A stretch of DNA of 64,000 bases from Allolobophora icterica (lineage: Eukaryota; Annelida; Clitellata; Crassiclitellata; Lumbricidae), in contig OY744605.1 in assembly GCA_963556255.1 (NCBI GenBank), forward strand, positions 64,420,234-64,484,233, given 5' to 3'. Both the position numbers and the translations under genes were made by a program. Under the pieces are notes generated by a model, which had not been told where the DNA came from, ran no database searches, and saw nothing but the letters and a program-made list of their open reading frames with translations. Shown here piece after piece: positions 11,626 through 21,827 of the stretch (position 1 is the first letter of the stretch; every line of letters starts with the position of its first letter).

Positions 11626-12128
11626 TCATCGGTGTTGGATCCGGTGAAGAAGACGCGAGCCGGCGGAGGAAGGAGTCAACCCGGAGGATCAAGAGACGGT
11701 CTGTTCCAGACAGCGAGCGGATCGAGACGCCTTTCTACCGTGGGAGACGGGTGAATCGGCATACGACAGTCGGACGGACGAAGTGCGTCGTTCGGCTGAG
11801 ACAGCAGAAGACAGCAGTCAACATACGGGTAAGATCCTAGGTGTTGTCGTGGCTGAGAAGGAGGAAAGAGAGTGGAGTTGCAGCCGAGTGGGAGGCAGCC
11901 ATTATTTCTCTTTCAATATCTGCTGATTATTTCTTTGAAATTTGATCCATTGTTGTGATCGAGGCCAGACTTGCGTGAGCTTGTATAGTTTTTGCGTACT
12001 TGGCGAGTGTACTTCTTTGGATACTGCATAGTTGCACTTTGGGTTGTGGAATTTTCCTTTTGTGTGGCGGGTTTGCCGCGTGGTGTCTGTTTTTTTTGTT
12101 GATTGTTGTTGACTGACTGTTTGTAAAA
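11626..12128 (+). other. Untranslated leader of the Gmr1-like element
   Basis: About 500 bp between primer site and start codon. It contains a purine-rich part and a T-rich part. It probably holds the packaging signal, but no specific structure was resolved. Confidence 0.5.
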
Positions 12129-15100
12129 ATGGAAGCGTTGACAACAGAGATGCAAGCGAATATTCGCAAAATGTCGTCTGAGCGCCTTAGGGTGTATCTT
12201 ATGAAGGCAGGAAGGGACGAAGATGATGTTATGTCATGGGATCGAAATCAATTAATGGAAGAATGGGCCATGGAGATTGGAAAAGAGGAAGAGGAATTTA
12301 AGGGTAGTCCAATATCTCCAAAAGGAGTGGATTACGAGCTGCAGAAGCGCCGTCTGGAGTTCGAAATCCGTAAATATGAAGAACAAAGGGAGAAGGAAGA
12401 AAGGGAGGAAAAGAGGAGAGAGGAAGAAAAGAAAGAACAAAGGGAGCAGGAAGAAAGAGAAAGGGAGGAACGGAAGGAGAAGGAAGAAAGAGAAAGGGAG
12501 GAACGGAAGGAGAAGGAAGAAAGAGAGAGGGAGGAACGGAAGGAGAAGGAAGAAAGGGAGGAAAAGAGGAGAGAGGAAGAAAAGAAAGAACAAAGGGAGA
12601 AGGAAGAAAGAGAAAGGGAGGAACGGAAGGAGAAGGAAGAAAGAGAAAGGGAGGAACGGAAGGAGAAGGAAGAAAGAGAGAGGGAGGAACGGAAGGAGAA
12701 GGAAGAAAGGGAGGAAAAGAGGAGAGAGGAAGAAAAGAAGGAACGGAAAGAGAAAGAAGAAAGAGAAAAGAAGGAACGGAAAGAGAAAGAAGAAAGGGAG
12801 AGGAAGGAAAAGCAGGAAGAACGAAATGTTAGAGATTCTTTAGCAAGTCGTACTAAGCGTTATAGTGATGCCCTCAAGAATATTCTTTGGAAATTTCCTT
12901 CCGACCCTATAGAAATTCCAGGTTTCTTTGATCACTTGGATGGTTTGTTTAATGTGTATGAGGTGGATGAAGATGTTAGAGCAAAATTATTGCTAGCCAT
13001 TTTAAGTGAAAGAGCTAAGGCATTAACCATGCGCCTTACTGAGGCACAGCTCCATGACTACAAATTCCTGAAGGAGTTTTTGCTACGGGAGTTTAAGATA
13101 AGCCCTTCAAATCTTAGAGCCCGATTTTGGTCGTTGCACAAAGCATCGGACGAATCATTTACGATCTATTCATCCAAATTGCGTGTTTCTCTTATGTATT
13201 ATTTGAAAAGTAGAAAGATAACTGATGAGTTTGATAAACTTGTAAGTTTATTGGTTGCGGATCGGCTTAAGGAGTCCTTGTCGAAGGCTTGTTTAGATTA
13301 TATCTTGGCCCAAGAAAAAGAGGAGTGGTTGAGCTGTGAAGACATAGCTAATGCGGCTGACATTTATGTAGCGTCGCATGATGGTGGGAATGACTTAGTA
13401 TGCCGTAGTCATCCGACACCGAAGTATAACAATTGGACGAGAGGTCAACCACATGTTCAAGTCAATAACCAGACAGCTCAACCCAAGTCTCCCAAACCGG
13501 AAATAAGGGGTGAAGCCAAGATAGGTGCGAGGGTGTCTCAGGAGGAGGCCAAGGTAAAGGGTCTCTGTTTCCTATGTCATCAGAAGGGTCATATGGCAAG
13601 GGAGTGCCAGACCAAACCAAGTTCTAAAAAAGTGAGTACTTGTATATCTGGGAACCCAACTGAAGAAGTGACCGACTTATTTGTTGAGAAGGTCAACGTG
13701 TTGCATGAGATACCTGAACAGGTAAAGCAAGGGAATTTATTGGATAATTCTAAACCAATAGGGTTGGAAACTGCTGTAAGGGTATACGAGAATAGTATTG
13801 ATGGATTACACGAGAGGTCGTATATCAATGTACAGATTGAAGATCTCCCTTCTCAGCCAGCATTATCTGATTCAGGAGCAGAAATTTGTTGTATTGATAA
13901 GAAATTAATTGAGTCACTAAGCTTACCCGTGATTAAACGGATTAATATAATTGGTTTTCAGGGAGAAGGATGTAAGGCAGATGTAGTATACCTACAAATG
14001 AAATTAGCTAATTCAATGGAAGGAACGACAAACATTGCGCCATCTTTGTGCGTCATGTTCGCTGCAGTCCCTAAACTAAATGAACGGGTTATTCTGACAC
14101 CCCATGTTGTGGACCTATTAAGGGATAGTTCGCAATATGTAGTGATGGTAGCTGGCGTAGATCGATGTGTACAAATAAATAAAGGGGCAGAAGAAGATAA
14201 CTTAGAAGTTAATATCGAGAAAAGTAACAGCAACGAATCCTTGCCGTCAGAAGTGAATGAATATTCTCAGGAGCAACTAGTTGATGATTCAGATAATTTT
14301 CTTGATGTTGAGTCAACAGAGTTCAAGTCTGATGAGGGAGTAGCGAATAATGATACTTTATTGCGTGAGCAACAGAATTGTCACAATCTTATATCTTGCT
14401 GGCAACAAGCGAGACAGAATAAAAATAATTTCTTTATAGATAATAACCTCCTGTACCACAAAGGGGAAATTATGGGACATAAGGTTAATCAATTATGTTT
14501 ACCGGAAGATAGAATCGAGGTTGTCTTGCGAGTAGCACACGATGCCCCATGTGCTGGGCACATGGCTTTTAAGGCAACGAGAGCCAGGATCAAATTAAAC
14601 TTTTGGTTTCCAAGAATGGATGAGAGGATTCGCGAATATTGTGCGTCTTGTCAAATTTGTCAACTAAGAACTCCAGTTAAAGTGGCAGATCGAGTCCCGA
14701 TCACTCCTATTCCGAGGGCGGATGAACTCTGTTTTAACCATCTAAATATGGATTGTATTGGCCCTATGGTAGTGACTGGAGAATCCAACAAATCGAAACC
14801 CCAGTACAATTATGCTTTGGTTCTGGTGGACAAATTTTCTCGTTGGCCGATGGCGTATCCTCTTAGATCGCTGAATGCAAAGGGAGTTTGTGAAGCTCTG
14901 TTGCAAGTTTTTACAACTTTTTCTATTCCAAGGATCATCAGTTCTGATTGTGGTACCAACTTTACCAGTCGTTTGACGAAAGAATTCTTGCGGCGAATGG
15001 GTTGTAGTCCCAGATTTAATACCCCTGGACATCCTGAGGCAGCTGGATTGGTTGAAAGATGCAACCAAAGCTTGAAAACCATGATCTTTAAGCTTGCTCA

Positions 15101-17120
15101 ATCTGATCCTCGTGGATGGCACCAATTGTTACCGTTTGTTCTGTGGAGCCTTAGAGAAAAACCTTCAGGCACGACTCATATTTCGCCATTCACTATGGTT
15201 TATGGAACTCTTCCTCGGGGTCCACTTAGTGTGTTGAAGGAATCGTGGGCTGGCGAACGAAAAGTACCTCTTAACTTAGGTAAATCACCCGAAGAGTATC
15301 TCCAATCACTGAAGGAAAACCTCGAATTCGCGAAAGTTTATGCAGATTACTATAGTGATATAGAAACAAAGCGGTATGCAGATTATTATAACTTGCGTAG
15401 TACTGACAGAAAATACGAAGTTGGAGATAAAGTAGCAGTATTAGCACCAGATTTTGGTAGTTCTAAATTTTATAGTCGATGGCAAGGACCTGCTACCGTA
15501 GTCAAGGTTAAATCCCCATATTCTTATATAGTAGAAATAGAGGGAAAACAAAGACATTTACACGCAAATAAGATCAAGCGATACCATGAACGACTCGAAC
15601 AAGCGATGATCAATAGCTGTTCAGTAATTGTTGATCAAGATGAAGAATTTGGTATAGTAGAGGTTGTAGATCAGGAAGAACGTGAACAAATAAGCCCGAG
15701 TAAGCGAATTGATCCTCTGATTATAGCGCATCTTTCGCAAGAGGAACAGAAGCAACTTTTTGAAGTTTTGGATCGGCACACGGCAGTATTTGTGGATAAA
15801 CCTGGGTATTGTCCAGTATTAGAACATGAAATTAAGATAACTCATGATTTCACTCCTAAGCGTTTAAGGGCATATAAAGTACCTGAGCTACTTAAACCTG
15901 AAGTACAACGCCAGATAGAAGAAATGTTGGCATTAGACATCATTCGACCATCGAAAAGTGAAATGGCCAGTCCGGTAGTTTGCGTTTTAAAGGGACCCAA
16001 AGGTCAAAATGGCGTTCGATTGGCAATTGATTATCGCCATGTTAACAAATATTCTCTAGGTGATTGTTACCCGACCCCAGACATTGCTGACGTCTTACAA
16101 AAGGTGGGACGGGCAAAGTTTATTAGTGTTTTCGACGCGAAATCGGGGTATTGGCAAATTCCAGTTCGGAAAGAACATCGATGGCTTACGGCATTCGTAT
16201 GTGATGCAGGACTTTTTGAGTTCACAAGAATGCCGTTTGGACTCAAGTCCGCTAGCAATACCTTTATTCGTGCTATGACCCAAGTTTTACATCCAGTGCG
16301 AAGTTTTACCGAACCATTCGTCGATGATATGGCAGTGGTTTCAATGAATTGGAATGACCATTTAGAACATCTAGAGAAATTCTTGCAAACTATTGAGGAA
16401 GCAGGGCTCACTTTGAATTTAAGAAAATGTAATTTTGCACAAAACAAAATAAAGTTTGTTGGCCATATAGTAGGGTCAGGTTGTATTGAACCTGATCCAG
16501 GTAAGATCGCTACGATCAATGATATCCATCCTCCAACAACAAAGAAAGAAGTTAGAAAGGTTATGGGTTTTTTCAGTTATTTTCGAAATTTTATACCTGC
16601 TTTAGCTGAAAAAGCACGGGTAATAACTGATTTGACACGAGATAACATACCTACGAAGGTGCCTTGGGAGCAAAAGCATCAAGAAGCACTAGATAAGTTA
16701 AAGGATGATCTCAGTAAAGCTACACAGTTGCATACCATTGATTTCACTAAGGAATTTGGTTTAAGTGTTGACGCAAGTGCCACCGCGGTCGGGTGTTGCT
16801 TGTTTCAGTGGACCGAAGAAGGTCAAGAAAAACCAATTGCTTTTGCTAGTCTTAAACTTACAGATACACAGATGCATTGGTCTACAATTGAGAGAGAGGC
16901 TTTCGCAGTAATTTGGGCACTTAAACGATTCAAGTCATGGATATTCTTATCAAAGATAATCATTTATTCAGATCATAATCCTTTGTCTTATCTCACAGAT
17001 GCAAGCCCTAAGAGTGCGAAACTGACTCGTTGGGCGTTAGCATTGCAAGAGTTTAACGTGGACTTTCGATATCGTCCTGGACGTCAAAACACGGTGGCTG
17101 ATTTCCTCTCTCGGTTGTGA
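12129..17120 (+). CDS. Gag-Pol polyprotein, domain order Gag-PR-IN-RT-RH
   Basis: The 1663-residue single frame starts at an ATG in good context (AAAAATGG). Residues ~80-235 are an E/K/R repeat predicted to be coiled coil, followed by a gag region. A CCHC knuckle, CFLCHQKGHMAREC, spans 480-493. The protease motif DSGA is at 581-584. Integrase follows: zinc finger H804, H811, C838, C841, then catalytic D875, D940 and E976 (exactly 35 residues between the last two), then a GPY-type module near RWQGPATVV. Reverse transcriptase comes after: FDAKSGYWQ with D1336, and FVDD with D1399-D1400. RNase H has D1548 and ends near YRPGRQNTVADFLSRL. All key residues are present and there are no stops. Gag and Pol are fused without a frameshift, so the Gag:Pol ratio must be set otherwise, for example by proteolysis. 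Confidence 0.95.
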   Translation: MEALTTEMQANIRKMSSERLRVYLMKAGRDEDDVMSWDRNQLMEEWAMEIGKEEEEFKGSPISPKGVDYELQKRRLEFEIRKYEEQREKEEREEKRREEEKKEQREQEEREREERKEKEEREREERKEKEEREREERKEKEEREEKRREEEKKEQREKEEREREERKEKEEREREERKEKEEREREERKEKEEREEKRREEEKKERKEKEEREKKERKEKEERERKEKQEERNVRDSLASRTKRYSDALKNILWKFPSDPIEIPGFFDHLDGLFNVYEVDEDVRAKLLLAILSERAKALTMRLTEAQLHDYKFLKEFLLREFKISPSNLRARFWSLHKASDESFTIYSSKLRVSLMYYLKSRKITDEFDKLVSLLVADRLKESLSKACLDYILAQEKEEWLSCEDIANAADIYVASHDGGNDLVCRSHPTPKYNNWTRGQPHVQVNNQTAQPKSPKPEIRGEAKIGARVSQEEAKVKGLCFLCHQKGHMARECQTKPSSKKVSTCISGNPTEEVTDLFVEKVNVLHEIPEQVKQGNLLDNSKPIGLETAVRVYENSIDGLHERSYINVQIEDLPSQPALSDSGAEICCIDKKLIESLSLPVIKRINIIGFQGEGCKADVVYLQMKLANSMEGTTNIAPSLCVMFAAVPKLNERVILTPHVVDLLRDSSQYVVMVAGVDRCVQINKGAEEDNLEVNIEKSNSNESLPSEVNEYSQEQLVDDSDNFLDVESTEFKSDEGVANNDTLLREQQNCHNLISCWQQARQNKNNFFIDNNLLYHKGEIMGHKVNQLCLPEDRIEVVLRVAHDAPCAGHMAFKATRARIKLNFWFPRMDERIREYCASCQICQLRTPVKVADRVPITPIPRADELCFNHLNMDCIGPMVVTGESNKSKPQYNYALVLVDKFSRWPMAYPLRSLNAKGVCEALLQVFTTFSIPRIISSDCGTNFTSRLTKEFLRRMGCSPRFNTPGHPEAAGLVERCNQSLKTMIFKLAQSDPRGWHQLLPFVLWSLREKPSGTTHISPFTMVYGTLPRGPLSVLKESWAGERKVPLNLGKSPEEYLQSLKENLEFAKVYADYYSDIETKRYADYYNLRSTDRKYEVGDKVAVLAPDFGSSKFYSRWQGPATVVKVKSPYSYIVEIEGKQRHLHANKIKRYHERLEQAMINSCSVIVDQDEEFGIVEVVDQEEREQISPSKRIDPLIIAHLSQEEQKQLFEVLDRHTAVFVDKPGYCPVLEHEIKITHDFTPKRLRAYKVPELLKPEVQRQIEEMLALDIIRPSKSEMASPVVCVLKGPKGQNGVRLAIDYRHVNKYSLGDCYPTPDIADVLQKVGRAKFISVFDAKSGYWQIPVRKEHRWLTAFVCDAGLFEFTRMPFGLKSASNTFIRAMTQVLHPVRSFTEPFVDDMAVVSMNWNDHLEHLEKFLQTIEEAGLTLNLRKCNFAQNKIKFVGHIVGSGCIEPDPGKIATINDIHPPTTKKEVRKVMGFFSYFRNFIPALAEKARVITDLTRDNIPTKVPWEQKHQEALDKLKDDLSKATQLHTIDFTKEFGLSVDASATAVGCCLFQWTEEGQEKPIAFASLKLTDTQMHWSTIEREAFAVIWALKRFKSWIFLSKIIIYSDHNPLSYLTDASPKSAKLTRWALALQEFNVDFRYRPGRQNTVADFLSRL
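12372..12825 (+). repeat. Coding tandem repeats (Glu/Lys/Arg-rich) in gag
   Basis: Purine-only repeats encode units such as EREERKEKEE. A larger unit of about 150-160 bp (EEREEKRREEEKKEQRE followed by three short units) occurs twice in tandem, with a third degenerate copy. It forms a long charged helix. Confidence 0.85.
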
Positions 17121-17301
17121 CTCGGATGGTGAAGGGGGGAAATGGCCCGACACACAAGGATCGAGCCCGCAAATTGTGTGGATAAATTGACTAACTGATG
17201 TGTTTTGTTTTGTTTGTATATGCTGTGTCGGGATGGAGTCTGGAGGCCCGGCTTGATCGTGATGACCCGTTCGGGATGGTGCTGAAGACGTGTCATCATC
17301 T
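17121..17301 (+). other. 3' untranslated part of the Gmr1-like element
   Basis: Sequence between the stop codon and the polypurine tract. It includes a purine run, GAAGGGGGGAAATGG, near 17130. No further ORF, such as an envelope, is present. Confidence 0.5.
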
Positions 17302-17315
17302 GAGGGCGGAGGGAA
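17302..17315 (+). other. Polypurine tract
   Basis: GAGGGCGGAGGGAA directly precedes the 3' LTR, the expected place for plus-strand priming. It has one pyrimidine interruption. Confidence 0.6.
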
Positions 17316-17747
17316 TGTCGTGGTCTACGCGGGTGCATGCATCAAGGGAAGAAAACCGACGTGTCAACAAGCTTGTTTACAACGCACGGAAATTTCTGCA
17401 GCAAGCTGTCAACATTAATTCGGTGCATGCAACAAGGATATACGTGTTCAGTAGGACTTTCCAGGGAAAAGTACAGTGACGTCACAGAACGTTCTGGAAT
17501 CCGGGAGAACTCTATATAAGATAGACCTGATGTACATTGGGGGCCTTTTGACGAAGATTTGTAAACGTTGAAACATTGATCGTATGACGTTCAATCGAGA
17601 CCAGCCAACCTGTGTGCTGTCTACGATTGTGATATTTGATAGACGAGTTGACTTACTTTACACTTAATCGACTTTATTTTTAATTAAAGATCTTTTAATA
17701 GTTCCTTCGTTGGTTCGTCGTTGCGATCGAAGGAGTCGACCGCGACA
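17316..17747 (+). repeat. 3' LTR (432 bp)
   Basis: Same length and, by reading, same sequence as the 5' LTR, with TG...CA ends. It is followed by the TATAT duplication. Confidence 0.95.
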
Positions 17748-17826
17748 TATATATACAAACTCAATACATAGGCCTATTTCACATTATAAATGCCATAAAA
17801 TTATATGGGTTTCTAATTTCTATGTG

Positions 17827-18038
17827 CATAGGCGTAGCCAGTGTGAGTTGGGGGTGGGGGTGAGCACAGACTCCATGCAGTCATCGTGCGATTTTGTCAT
17901 ATTCGTGGAACCATTTCACTGCATCACCCAACTCGAAACATGTCAACCTGTTGTTTGAATTCTTGCAGCAAGGCTTTGTAGTGGAGGAAAGTTCAGAAAA
18001 CTGTGTGGATTCTCAGGAAAATCCTGGCTACGCCATTG
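17827..18038. mobile_element. MITE with GGCGTAGCCAG termini
   Basis: AGGCGTAGCCAG at the left is mirrored by CTGGCTACGCC at the right, about 210 bp apart. Flanks share TGCATA, an imperfect target duplication. A related end, CAGTGGCGTAGCCAT, occurs alone near 54667. No coding capacity. Confidence 0.6.
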
Positions 18039-18039
18039 C

Positions 18040-18078
<39 letters not shown>

Positions 18079-18470
18079 GAAGTTTGTACATTAAGTGTGT
18101 TTAGTGAGAATATATATACATATAAATATACATGCAGATGCCTGGTTAACTGTCTTAGTGCATGCATCAAGTGTTTGATACAGCGCCAAAAGATTGGCTG
18201 TGAACTGAAGCATTTCGCTTCCCTACTAACCAGACGACAAGATAAAAGAAGAGTTAAGACACAAGCAAATTTGAGCTTCGGTGCGCGTGAAGTCGTTCCG
18301 TCCGTTCGTCCGTTTGCACGTCTGTCTATGTCTGTCTGTCTGTCTGTCTATGCCTGTCTGTCTGTCCTGTTGTTTCTCACCCACGCTGTGGTGGTGTTGA
18401 TGGTAATCATGGTGGCAGAGTGACGGCTGGTGGTGGCAGTAGCGGCGGCGTTGGCGACGATGGTATTTAT
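18039..18470. other. Non-coding with TA and TCTG tracts
   Basis: A (TA)n tract lies at about 18046-18078 and TGTC/TCTG-rich sequence at 18310-18370. No gene signal. Confidence 0.5.
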
Positions 18471-18556
18471 CGTGGTGGTGGTGGTGGTGGTGGTGGTGGT
18501 GGTGGTGGTGGTGGTGGTGGTGGTGGTGGTGGTAGTGGTGGTGGTGTTGGTGGTGG
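18471..18556. repeat. (TGG)n microsatellite
   Basis: Near-perfect TGG trinucleotide repeat; degenerate TGG-rich sequence continues to about 18690. Confidence 0.93.
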
Positions 18557-19424
18557 TGATAGAGTGTTTAAGGTGGCATCCATGGCAGCAGGGTGATGGA
18601 TGATGGTAGAATGTCGGTAGTGGTATTCATGGTGGTAGATTGATGGATGATGGTGGTATTAGTGGTGGTGTTGACGATGGTGGTCATTGTGATGTTCAGC
18701 AGTCGACTTGACTAGTGAAAGCGTCGGCAGTTCAACGGCAGACTGTTGTTCCGGTTGAGTTGTTGTTCCGGTCGAGTGACGTCTTGGTCGTCGTCGTCGT
18801 GGGCTCCGTCGTTCAAAGGCAGTGGACCGTGAACGGCCATCGACCGTTGAAACCGAGACATGAGATCAGCGCCGATGTAATGACGATGAAATGACTCGCA
18901 CTTAGACATCGACCGCCTTCAAAGACATACAGACAGTAACACGGAAAATCAGATGCTGGTGCTACATAAATTTAGAACAGATGATTTGAAATTGAAGTGC
19001 AACTAGCAAGGAGTTCCATTACGACGATGATGATGTCAACGACGACGTTGACGACGACTCTAATGATGATGACAGCGACAGCCATGAGAACATGGCGCAT
19101 TGATGGTAAACTCCTTAACGGTGGAACATATGGTGGCGCGTATAGTCATTATTATATGCGTTGATTGCGGATACTTTGTATTGCGTATGAGCCAGGCTCT
19201 TTCGTTAAATTTTCTTAGAAATTATTTTGAAATTCAAGTTCAATTAATATTAGATTGCCCGTCATATAATAACCTCTCCTTATTCGCTTTTTTCCTGATG
19301 TAGGCCAAGTTTAGCATCATCACTCGTAGAAATCAAAGTCGAGGCTTACTGTAAAGTCTGCTTAACAAGCAACCAGTTCCAGGAAGTCTTTTTATAGAGT
19401 CATTCAATCACTCCTGGCGTCTCG
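18557..19424. other. Non-coding region, GATGAC-rich in part
   Basis: Degenerate GGT and GACGA repeats near 18560-18690 and 19020-19080. A minus-strand open frame at 18712-18909 has no recognised motif and is not called. Confidence 0.4.
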
Positions 19425-20130
19425 GCACCACCACCACCACCACCATCACCACCACATCCTCCTCCTTCTCCTCCTCCTCCTCCTTCTCCTCCTTTCATTC
19501 TACTTATCTTCTCACTCATCGTCATCCTCCTTAATTCTCCTCGTCTTCCTCGTCTTCCTCGTTTTACCAATCCCTCATCCCCATACTCCTCTAATTATTC
19601 TTCATCCTTATCCTTCTTTTCCTCCTCCTTGTCATCCTCATTCTCCTAAAGGTCCTCCCCATCCTCTCTTTCTACTTCTTGTCGTCATTCTCCTCCCTAT
19701 CTCTTTTCTTCTCCTTCTCCTCTTCCTCCTCGTCCCCCTCTTCTTCACATCCTCTTCTTCCTTCTATGTTTACTCCCTGTCCTCCCCTTCTTCCTCCTCG
19801 TTCTCCTCCTCTGTCCTTCCATCCTGCTTCTTCTCTTTCTCGTCCTCCTATGCCTCCTATCATTACTTCTAGTCTTCCCTTTTCCTCGCTGTCCTCATCT
19901 TCCTCGTCCTTATCTTCCTGCTTCTCTACACCTCCTCTTCCTCCTTCCAATCGTCAATTTCGTCCTCATCACCATCCATTTCCTGCTTCTCCTTCGCCTT
20001 CCACTTCCCGTATCTCGTTCTCTCTTCTTCGTCCTCCTCCTCCTCCTCCTCCTCCTCCTCCTCCTCCTCCACTCATTGTCCTCTTGGTGCTCCTCCTCTT
20101 CTTCCTCCTCTTCCTCAAATGAACGACCAA
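19425..20130. repeat. Pyrimidine-rich CCT/CTT/CAC low-complexity block
   Basis: Starts with (CAC)n, becomes CCT/CTT-rich, and ends in a (CCT)n run near 20033-20070. Long Ser/Pro/Leu or Glu/Gly/Arg open frames on both strands are repeat artefacts. Confidence 0.85.
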
Positions 20131-20460
20131 CAGACAACCAGTGTCCAGTTCACCCGAAACCTCGAAGGAGAATTGAGCTAAAGAAAGACATATTGACCGA
20201 ATCAACTTCCGATCCAATCAACGGCCGAATCAATGACCCGATGAGCGACCGATTGACGACCAATCGACCGAATAAACGACCGATTACACAACCGACTCAA
20301 TGACCGACTGAGGAGCCAATTGAGCAACCAACCGAATTAACGATTGAGCAACCGAATGAGAGAAGAACTATCAATGGAACCAATCTAGATAACTCAATCG
20401 ATGACGTCATACTTCAGGGTTATATATACTCCGTATGCCCTTTGTACGTGCATTCGTGCA
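20131..20460. repeat. GACCGA-type degenerate repeat
   Basis: Words such as CGACCGAT, CCGAATNAA and AACGACCGA recur every 12-16 bases between about 20195 and 20360. No coding signal. Confidence 0.5.
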
Positions 20461-20567
20461 TGAATACATACATACATACATATACATGCATACATTCATA
20501 CTTACATACATTCATACATACATACATACATACATACATACATACATACATACACACATACAAAGTA

Positions 20568-20598
<31 letters not shown>

Positions 20599-20718
20599 CA
20601 TACATACATACATACATACATACATACATACATACATACATACATACATACATACATACATACATACATACATACAACATACATGCATACATACATACAT
20701 TCATACATACATGCATGC
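20461..20718. repeat. (CATA)n microsatellite
   Basis: Long CATA tetranucleotide repeat with a few interruptions (CACA, AAGTATTA). It abuts the LINE fragment that follows. Confidence 0.95.
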
Positions 20719-20975
20719 CAGCGAATCGGCTTGATCTTTTGTTCCTATGGCTAAAACTGCCTTGGCCCAGCACCGGGCGTTTGCTGTAGTGGGTCCCACG
20801 ATCTGGAATGACCTTCCTCCTCTGCTCAGGGCCAAACTAATGACTAGCTTTTCCTCATCGGTCTCGCGTTCCCTAAAGGCATTTCTGTTTCCCCGGGGCT
20901 TCTGTGCTGAGAGCGCCTCTGAATAGTTAATCTGCGAGATGCGCTTTATAAATTTCTTGATGCAATACAATACAT
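20719..20975 (+). mobile_element. LINE 3' end (CR1/L2-like), copy 1
   Basis: About 250 bp closely matching 35040-35290. It encodes the C-terminal tail of a non-LTR reverse transcriptase in a broken frame (HRAFAVVGPTIWNDLPPLLR-like). It ends with GCGCTTTATAAATTTC and then an AATAC tail that merges into CATA repeats. Truncated at its 5' side. Confidence 0.75.
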
Positions 20976-21308
20976 ACATATACATATATGCATTCATACA
21001 TACACACATGCAGGCAAGAAGTCTGTTCATCCTTACAGGCTGTTCTGTCAGCCGACAGTTCCTATACTTGACGCGAGAAGACTACAAAGAAAATAATTGA
21101 ACTCTGTCTGTTGGTATTGGGCTGCAGACTGCCAATGGATAAGCAGCCTCATTTCCGGCTGCCTGGTGCATACAACATGGTCAGATGGATGGCCAAAGTC
21201 ATTTATTGTATGAAGATTTACCTGCTTATGGACCAATTTAAGATGAATGGAACTTAGACAAAGAATCTCTCAGAATTTTGTCCGTTTGCTGCACATGTTT
21301 ATGTGCAG
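20976..21308. other. Non-coding, nothing recognised
   Basis: CATA-like tail then unique sequence. A TTTATGTGCAG acceptor-like string ends at 21308. Confidence 0.35.
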
Positions 21309-21827
21309 GCATGGGTAGCATGGTCAGTGGCTAGTGATGCGCCTGTAAATGTTTTGTTTCTTTTGAAGAGATTCGAACAGTATGCCATGATAAATAAAGC
21401 TGTGTCACTGGCTGCTATGAAGAAACTGCTAAAACCATCTGTGGTAGCCTATCTTGGAGCAGAGCTAGAATGGTTCCGAACTAGATCTTATGCTAACAAC
21501 CCCCACCCCCAATTAGAATGACTAAAACATAACAACCATTGTACCAGAACGACCCTTACAACTATTTGTAGACTATAGGTCTATATCATCCTAGCCCGAA
21601 CGAGCGATACTGTACCAGAATGAGGTGTATCATCCTGATTCTAATAAACGAGTAAATTATTAGTTCCACTTTTTCCATTTTCCAGCAAGATGTCTGATAA
21701 TGAGAGAAGATTGATTGCAGAAGCCGTGATTCTGTGTGGAGATGATTGGAGTCTTTGAGATATCAAATGGTCAGAGGCAGAGATTGAATATCTAGGCAAC
21801 AAGCAGTTTCATGAACTGGTTACATAA
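21309..21827 (+). pseudogene. Two protein-like segments of unknown identity
   Basis: 21309-21521 reads an open frame including DAPVNVLFLLKRFEQYAM after an acceptor-like CAG. 21690-21827 follows a strong acceptor (TTTTTCCATTTTCCAG at 21685). It reads MSDNERRLIAEAVILCGDDW, then a TGA codon, then DIKWSEAEIEYLGNKQFHEL and a stop. I do not recognise the family. The in-frame TGA suggests a decayed exon or gene fragment. Both could be chance open frames, although composition and the splice-like edges argue for former coding sequence. Confidence 0.25.

Larger units (their letters stand above)
11168..17752 (+). mobile_element. Complete Ty3/gypsy LTR retrotransposon, Gmr1-like (integrase before RT)
   Basis: Two LTRs of 432 bp (11173-11604 and 17316-17747) read identically by eye and are flanked by the 5-bp duplication TATAT (11168-11172 and 17748-17752). 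Between them are a primer-binding site, a 520-bp leader, one gag-pol frame and a polypurine tract. The RT and RNase H motifs are Ty3/gypsy-like, yet the domain order is gag, protease, integrase, RT, RNase H. In ordinary Ty3/gypsy elements integrase is last. This order is established for the Gmr1 group, first seen in cod. Identical LTRs and an intact frame indicate a recent insertion. No envelope gene is present. Confidence 0.93.

Noticed and set aside
17121..17315. Envelope gene between pol and the 3' LTR
   Set aside because: Fewer than 200 bases and no open frame; the element is a retrotransposon without envelope.
21756..21758. In-frame TGA as a possible selenocysteine codon
   Set aside because: No recognised selenoprotein motif and no SECIS element seen; decay is simpler.
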